This document shows, piece by piece, positions 22,044 through 25,505 of a stretch of DNA of 25,505 nucleotides; positions within the stretch are counted from its first letter, which is position 1, and each line of letters starts with the position of its first letter. This DNA comes from Leidyana gryllorum EB-2025a (lineage: Eukaryota; Apicomplexa). Below the pieces are notes generated by a model. It saw only the letters and a program-made list of their open reading frames with translations, was not told where the DNA came from and searched no databases. The DNA is taken from NCBI GenBank assembly GCA_048772705.1, contig JBLWGC010000142.1, forward strand, positions 1 to 25,505, given 5' to 3'. A program made the translations under genes and the position numbers.

Positions 22044-22123
22044 TCCGGTGGGACGGAATCGAACCGCCGACTATCTGATGCCAGCACTACAGTCAGATGC
22101 TCTACCAACCGAGCTACCCCCGG
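22044..22123 (-). tRNA. tRNA-Tyr(GTA) with 7-nt intron
   Basis: C1-G72 pair and discriminator A as in eukaryotic Tyr. TCTGA/TCAGA encloses 14 nt: CTGTAG, then 7 extra bases (TGCTGGC), then A, placing an intron after position 37 where eukaryotic Tyr genes carry one. One G-A acceptor mismatch. Only near-complete Tyr gene in the window. Confidence 0.88.
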
Positions 22124-22159
22124 CCGTCCAACTGCTCCGGGGTTCGAATGGCCCAACCC

Positions 22160-22222
22160 CAGATCCTCGCCCTTTGGACGGCGGCCTTAACACAGCGCCT
22201 TAGACCACTCGGCCATCTTGCC
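22160..22222 (-). pseudogene. tRNA-Leu(AAG) 5' part
   Basis: 5' acceptor, D arm, anticodon arm (TTAAGGC) and variable arm; the T arm and 3' acceptor are replaced by sequence also found inverted at 10721-10765. Confidence 0.75.
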
Positions 22223-22307
22223 GGAGTGCTCTTGGCTCGCCGCTTTACACGTTTTCTGATCGTGAGTCAAAATAGAAAGACTTCTGGGATTGGAGGCCGG
22301 CGTGTAT

Positions 22308-22354
22308 GTCCGCCTGTCAGGCGGAAGACCAGGGTTCGTTTCCCGGTCTCGGGG
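22308..22354 (+). pseudogene. tRNA-Asp 3' part
   Basis: Anticodon arm (CTGTCAG), T arm with TTCGTTT loop and 3' acceptor; no 5' acceptor or D arm. Confidence 0.82.
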
Positions 22355-22390
22355 CACAGATGATTTTGCTTAGGATTGTTTCCTTTGATT

Positions 22391-22450
22391 CTCGAGATAG
22401 TATTTTCGCCTGTCACGCGGAAGACCCGGGTTCGATTCCCGGTCTCGGAG
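22391..22450 (+). pseudogene. tRNA-Asp with D-arm deletion
   Basis: Perfect T arm and loop CTGTCAC; 12 nt lost between two GTAT tetramers of the D arm, a slippage-type deletion. Confidence 0.87.
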
Positions 22451-22502
22451 ATAGATCGTCTTCCGCTCTAGATTTCGTGATGCTCACCTGAACGATGCGT
22501 GT

Positions 22503-22572
22503 TACAGCCACCGAGAATGGAACTCGGCACCTTTTGGGTGTTAAACAGACGTCGTGACCACTAGATGGCTGC
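22503..22572 (-). pseudogene. tRNA-Val(AAC) pseudogene
   Basis: Acceptor pairs, loop TTAACAC, but the anticodon stem is broken, the T loop is TTCCATT and D-arm bases are missing. Confidence 0.82.
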
Positions 22573-22712
22573 ACGGAGCTTCCGGATTGCGAAAGGGGCG
22601 TGTGTCTCTGGAACCACGTATCCGATGAGCCTGGTTTTTATGTATCGGCCTAAGTTGGACGGCCTGGACTAGTTAAGACCCTTCGCTTTGTATTCAGGAA
22701 TGGAGATGTCAC

Positions 22713-22783
22713 GCATCTGTGGTTTAGTGGTAGACTGTGTCGTTGCCACCGAGACGACCCAGGTTCGATTCCCGGCAGATGCA
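22713..22783 (+). tRNA. tRNA-Gly(GCC)
   Basis: GCATCTG/CAGATGC, loop TTGCCAC; one mismatch in the anticodon stem and one in the T stem. Closest relative of the Gly pseudogenes at 798 and 2081. Confidence 0.8.
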
Positions 22784-22848
22784 GAGAAGATGGCACATGG
22801 TTGAGTTTCATGCGTGAGTTGGTGTCTGACCCCTCTGATCACATCGCA

Positions 22849-22931
22849 CCACAGCTGCTGGATCTGCACCAGCCCGGCCCAGGCCCTGTAGAGATCAAAT
22901 CTCCTCCCCTTCCCCACTCGGGCAAGTTGGC
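22849..22931 (-). pseudogene. tRNA-Ser pseudogene
   Basis: Ser-like over 83 nt with many G/C substitutions; anticodon stem shifted, acceptor and T stem mispaired. Confidence 0.82.
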
Positions 22932-23004
22932 AACTGTCGAACTTAGTAACAGATTCCATCCCTATTCGTCGTAGAATGTTGGGGCTTCTTCGGGTCGAGG
23001 GCAA

Positions 23005-23078
23005 CTCTGTATCACGGGCTCGAACCGGGGACCTTGAGCTTATTAGGCTCACGCTCTAACCGACTGAGCTACGCGACC
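23005..23078 (-). pseudogene. tRNA-Ile(AAT), 3' end lost
   Basis: Good D arm and TGAGC/GCTCA stem with loop CTAATAA (AAT). The T stem is mispaired and the 3' strand does not pair with GGTCGCG. No intact Ile(AAT) was found. Confidence 0.75.
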
Positions 23079-23197
23079 GCCTCCGACGACAGATGGCACC
23101 TATTCACTTACTTGATGCCTCTGCGTCGCCACTGCAATCTCTAGCATGTACTGCTGGTGTTTTGAGCCCAGCCGCCTACTCCGATGATCGCAGCACA

Positions 23198-23279
23198 CGA
23201 CAACTGCTGGATTTGAACCAGCGCGGGCCAGGCCCAGTAGATTTCTAGTCTACCCCCTCAACCACTCGGGCAAGTTGCT
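23198..23279 (-). tRNA. tRNA-Ser(AGA)
   Basis: Loop CTAGAAA; A1-C72 acceptor mismatch as at 10110. Confidence 0.87.
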
Positions 23280-23349
23280 GCTGTCGAACTTGGCATTTTG
23301 CGGCCAGTGGCTTCACATACGATTCAGCGAGCTTTACTAGGACTGCTCG

Positions 23350-23413
23350 CGCCGCCCGAACCCGCGGTTCTCCCTTCAAAAGTCTTGCGCTCTACTGACG
23401 GAGTTGGGGCGGC
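23350..23413 (-). pseudogene. tRNA-Lys-derived 64-nt pseudogene
   Basis: Near identical to 12463 on the opposite strand. Confidence 0.85.
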
Positions 23414-23549
23414 AAGGAAGCTCGCCCCGTACCCGAGGAAGGCCCCAGATTCCACGATCAATACAAATGGAATTGGTTATGATCACGCCGACATACCATG
23501 TTTTCCAAGACGGTACGGCTCTCGGCCGAAGCCCCAACTCAACCACTCG

Positions 23550-23622
23550 TCCACTGTAGTCTAAGTGGCTAGGATATGCGGCTTTCACCCGCACGATTCG
23601 GGTTCAAGTCCCGGCAGTGGAA
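23550..23622 (+). tRNA. tRNA-Glu(TTC)
   Basis: Intact; loop CTTTCAC; a T-G pair in the T stem. Confidence 0.95.
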
Positions 23623-23698
23623 GTCATTGAACTACCCTAGCAAAGTGCTCCACTAATCTCCGTCAATAGCGATTGTTTCGTCATCTCCGGCTTCCATT

Positions 23699-23770
23699 GC
23701 CTTCTTAGTTTAGGGGCAGAGCGTTCGCTTCGTAAGCGAGAAGTCGCCGGTTCGATTCCGGCTGAAGGCT
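23699..23770 (+). tRNA. tRNA-Thr(CGT)
   Basis: Loop TTCGTAA; T-T mismatch at the acceptor base as at 17294 and one D-stem wobble. Confidence 0.9.
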
Positions 23771-23813
23771 CGACTGCATCGACTGGGCACCGGCAAGCTG
23801 CTCGCAATTTCCA

Positions 23814-23884
23814 ATAGTCCTAGCTCAGCCATCAGAGGTAAGTCTCTCAGCCACGAAGTCGCAGGTTTGGAACCTGCCAGTACT
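23814..23884 (+). pseudogene. tRNA-Asn-like pseudogene
   Basis: Copy of 17409-17479. Confidence 0.7.
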
Positions 23885-23900
23885 TGAGGCACCCATAGGG

Positions 23901-23962
23901 GGCTGTTTGGTCTAGTTATATGATTCTTTCTTCGGCTGGAAGAAGTCCTGGGTTCAATGCCA
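23901..23962 (+). pseudogene. tRNA-Pro pseudogene, 3' truncated
   Basis: Copy of 17496-17557. Confidence 0.82.
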
Positions 23963-23976
23963 CGTCTCTCCAAGGT

Positions 23977-24024
23977 CGGCTACTATACGCCACTCCCACT
24001 CGTACAATCCCGAATGAAGTCCAG
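23977..24024 (+). pseudogene. tRNA-Glu fragment
   Basis: Copy of 17572-17619. Confidence 0.55.
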
Positions 24025-24073
24025 ACCAGCTGAGACAAAATCTGAGTTGCATCAGTTGTGAGGGCTGGAACTG

Positions 24074-24144
24074 CTCCGAGACCGGGAATCGAACGCGGTC
24101 CTCCGCGTGACAGGCGGAGACACTAACCACTATACTGACTCGGA
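24074..24144 (-). tRNA. tRNA-Asp(GTC), T-stem deletion
   Basis: Anticodon arm perfect; one base lost at the T stem and a T-T acceptor mismatch. Its copy-1 partner at 17669 is intact. Confidence 0.72.
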
Positions 24145-24236
24145 CGCTCCGAACACGCCGGCCTCCAATCCCAGAAGTCTTTCTATTTCGGCTCACGGAC
24201 AAAAAAACGCGTGGAGCGACGAACCAACAAGACTGC

Positions 24237-24316
24237 GGCAAGATGGCCGAGTGGTCTAAGGCGCTGTGTTCAGGCCGCAGTCCGAGAGGGCGTGGGTTCG
24301 AATCCCACTCTTGTCA
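24237..24316 (+). tRNA. tRNA-Leu(CAG)
   Basis: Intact 80 nt: GGCAAGA/TCTTGTC, loop TTCAGGC, long variable arm, GTGGG/CCCAC, discriminator A. Confidence 0.97.
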
Positions 24317-24386
24317 GCCGTTGTATTGTATTGGTAGGTAGTCCCCTCTCTTCACTGATAGACAGGTCGTTCGAGCTACATACGGC

Positions 24387-24457
24387 TGCACCTGCCGGGA
24401 CTCGAACCCGGGTTACGACCTTGGAAGGGTCGCATCTTACCCTTAGACCACAAGTGC
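24387..24457 (-). tRNA. tRNA-Gly(TCC)
   Basis: Intact 71 nt: GCACTTG/CAGGTGC, CGACC/GGTCG with loop CTTCCAA. Confidence 0.96.
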
Positions 24458-24607
24458 GATTGCGAAAGAGTTGCAGCACCCCGAGACACTCGGGCGATTT
24501 CTGCGCGCCACCGTCCGCCATACACCCAAAATTGTCCACCGACTTCAAACTCATTGGCATGTGGTCAGGGATGGATTTCCAACATCTTCAACCTTCAGGT
24601 CATCTTC

Positions 24608-24679
24608 AGGGCACGCGCGGAGTTGAACCACGGACTTGCTGATCTGCAGTCAGCTGCTCTACCACTGAGCTACGTACCC
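24608..24679 (-). tRNA. tRNA-Cys(GCA)
   Basis: Intact: GGGTACG/CGTGCCC, GCTGA/TCAGC with loop CTGCAGA, T-loop TTCAACT, discriminator T. The only sound Cys gene. Confidence 0.96.
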
Positions 24680-24774
24680 ACAAACTACCCGTCATACTCG
24701 CTCAACTCGATTCTGTCTTCTCTTCTAAGCAAAACGGCCGGTATTGTGCACGAGCTTAAACAACAACGGGTTGT

Positions 24775-24845
24775 GCATCTGTGGTCTTGTGGTAGAATGT
24801 GTCGTTGCCAGCGAGACGACCCAGGTTCGATTCCCGACAGACGCA
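24775..24845 (+). tRNA. tRNA-Gly(GCC), weakened
   Basis: Loop TTGCCAG; one acceptor and two T-stem mismatches. Possibly a pseudogene. Confidence 0.65.
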
Positions 24846-24989
24846 GGAGACACGCCTCAAACCGCCGTGGCAAATTAGCAGAGACGCTGACAAGCTTGGT
24901 CGGCACGAGGCCGGGGCATTCTGACACTTGATGTAACAACCCCCTGAGATAGAATCGAATGTGAGTTACGCGGTGGAACGGCGGTGATC

Positions 24990-25062
24990 GCTCCCTAGCT
25001 CAGCTGGTTAGAGCATCGGCCTTATGTGCCGAAGGTCGAGGGTTCGATCCCCCCGGGGAGCA
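24990..25062 (+). tRNA. tRNA-Ile(TAT), short acceptor
   Basis: As 1011 with loop CTTATGT but one C fewer in the 5' acceptor (6 bases before TA). Confidence 0.72.
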
Positions 25063-25116
25063 AATCAACCCAATGACAGCCGAACGCGACCGCCGAGTAC
25101 TCCAGCATTTGACACC

Positions 25117-25150
25117 TGTATGATTTTTCCTCGCTTAAAAGAACATTGCA
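25117..25150 (+). pseudogene. tRNA-Pro fragment
   Basis: D-loop to anticodon-arm part of the 1319-type Pro pseudogene. Confidence 0.55.
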
Positions 25151-25153
25151 ACT

Positions 25154-25178
25154 GGGTCTTGTAGCTCAGTCGGCAGAG
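25154..25178 (+). pseudogene. tRNA-Asn 5' half at chimeric junction
   Basis: Exact Asn acceptor and D arm, broken at the D-stem end and joined directly to an inverted Ser 5' half. Confidence 0.8.
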
Positions 25179-25208
25179 TCTACCCCCTAACCACTCGGGC
25201 AAGTTGCC
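25179..25208 (-). pseudogene. tRNA-Ser 5' half at chimeric junction
   Basis: Exact Ser acceptor, D arm and start of the anticodon stem on the opposite strand to the Asn half; the 5' ends point away from each other. Confidence 0.8.
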
Positions 25209-25279
25209 ACCTGTCCAACTGGGCATCTTGCGCCCAGTGCCGTCACATACGGTTCAGCAAGCTCGACTCGGACTTCTCG

Positions 25280-25342
25280 CGCTGCCCGAACCTGCGGTCT
25301 CCCATCAAAAGTCTTGCGCTCTATCGACGCAATTGGGGCGGC
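25280..25342 (-). pseudogene. tRNA-Lys-derived pseudogene
   Basis: Same short Lys family as 12463 with several extra changes. Confidence 0.8.
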
Positions 25343-25450
25343 GACGAAGCTCGGACTTAGTAACAAATTCCATTCGTATTGATCGTTGAATCTCGGGCCT
25401 TCCTCTGGCACAGGGCGAAGCTGTATCAGAGATGCACTCACTTGGTCACG

Positions 25451-25505
25451 CACGGGCTCTAATCGCGGACTCAGAACTCATTAGGCTCACGCTCTGGCCG
25501 CCTGA
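25451..25505 (-). pseudogene. tRNA-Ile(AAT) pseudogene, cut by window edge
   Basis: Anticodon loop CTAATGA and D arm like 23005; T arm degenerate. The 5' acceptor lies at or beyond the window end. Confidence 0.65.

Larger units (their letters stand above)
21052..22222. repeat. Inverted copy of 10664-12365
   Basis: Glu, Lys, Thr, iMet, Pro*, Ala*, Tyr, Leu in mirror order and orientation to 12365 down to 10664. Spacers match, for example the Lys flanks and the 40 bp beside the LTR site. The LTR is absent here. Confidence 0.9.
23198..24144. repeat. Seven-locus direct repeat, copy 2
   Basis: Second copy of 16762-17740; see there for order and the 34-bp difference. Confidence 0.9.

Noticed and set aside
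24211-24642. 143-residue open frame on the plus strand
   Set aside because: Covers Leu(CAG) and antisense Gly(TCC); composition is typical of translated tRNA.
1-25505. Bacterial, phage or organellar tRNA array
   Set aside because: No 3' CCA is encoded, the initiator is of eukaryotic type, Tyr has a canonical intron and lacks a long variable arm, and there are A34 anticodons in several isotypes.
1-25505. tRNA-derived SINE family
   Set aside because: Copies end at the tRNA 3' boundary, without a common tRNA-unrelated body, A-rich tail or target duplications. Many different isotypes are intact.

Overview
This window is a eukaryotic nuclear tRNA-gene megacluster. I read about 165 tRNA-like loci on both strands, roughly one per 150 bases, and no credible protein-coding gene. 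Evidence for eukaryotic origin: cloverleafs with A- and B-box sequences, no encoded 3' CCA, an initiator tRNA-Met with an A1-T72 pair and an ATCGAAA T-loop, tRNA-Tyr with a C1-G72 pair and a short intron after position 37, tRNA-Gln with discriminator T, and AGC/AAC/ACG/AGG/AGT/AAG/AGA anticodons that need A34 editing. The species cannot be fixed from the sequence. A protist, alga or oomycete-like genome with repetitive tRNA arrays is one possibility (inference). About half the loci look able to fold and be expressed. The rest are truncated, have broken stems, or have lost an arm.

Layout. 1-624: Ala, Met, Val, Gln. 625-3190: two near-identical head-to-tail 1283-bp units (Gly*, Ile(TAT), iMet*, Pro*, Ala with an odd loop, Leu, Val, Gln; * = decayed). 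3191-7360: Met, His, Gly(CCC), Arg(TCT), Arg(ACG), then a Leu-Asp-Val-Gln module, Ser and Gly. 7361-10860: Arg*/His*/Lys/Glu, Pro-Ala, Asn, iMet, Thr, Ser, Gly, Tyr*. 10901-11500: a 600-bp solo LTR with a 5-bp target duplication at the 3' end of a tRNA-Ala gene. 11501-16690: repeated Ala-Pro-(iMet or Met)-Thr-Glu cassettes, with Trp and another Leu-Asp-Val-Gln module. 16690-21050: Ser, Glu, Thr(CGT/AGT/TGT), Asn, Lys, Arg(TCG). 21050-22230: an inverted copy of 10664-12365 that lacks the LTR and holds the only near-complete Tyr gene. 22230-25505: decayed Asp/Val/Ser/Ile, a second copy of the 16762-17740 block, then Leu(CAG), Gly(TCC), Cys, Ile(TAT) and a chimeric tail.

The cluster has grown by tandem, inverted and dispersed duplication of multi-gene modules whose spacers and spacings are conserved, for example an 87-89 bp spacer in all nine divergent Ala/Pro pairs. 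tRNAs for 19 amino acids are recognisable; I saw no Phe. Several loci carry an anticodon that disagrees with the tRNA body. Most intact genes lack a T4 run just downstream, unlike usual Pol III genes. Long open frames across the window are translations of tRNA DNA, mostly antisense, and are not listed as genes. Apart from the LTR, no stretch over 300 bases lacks a tRNA-like locus.
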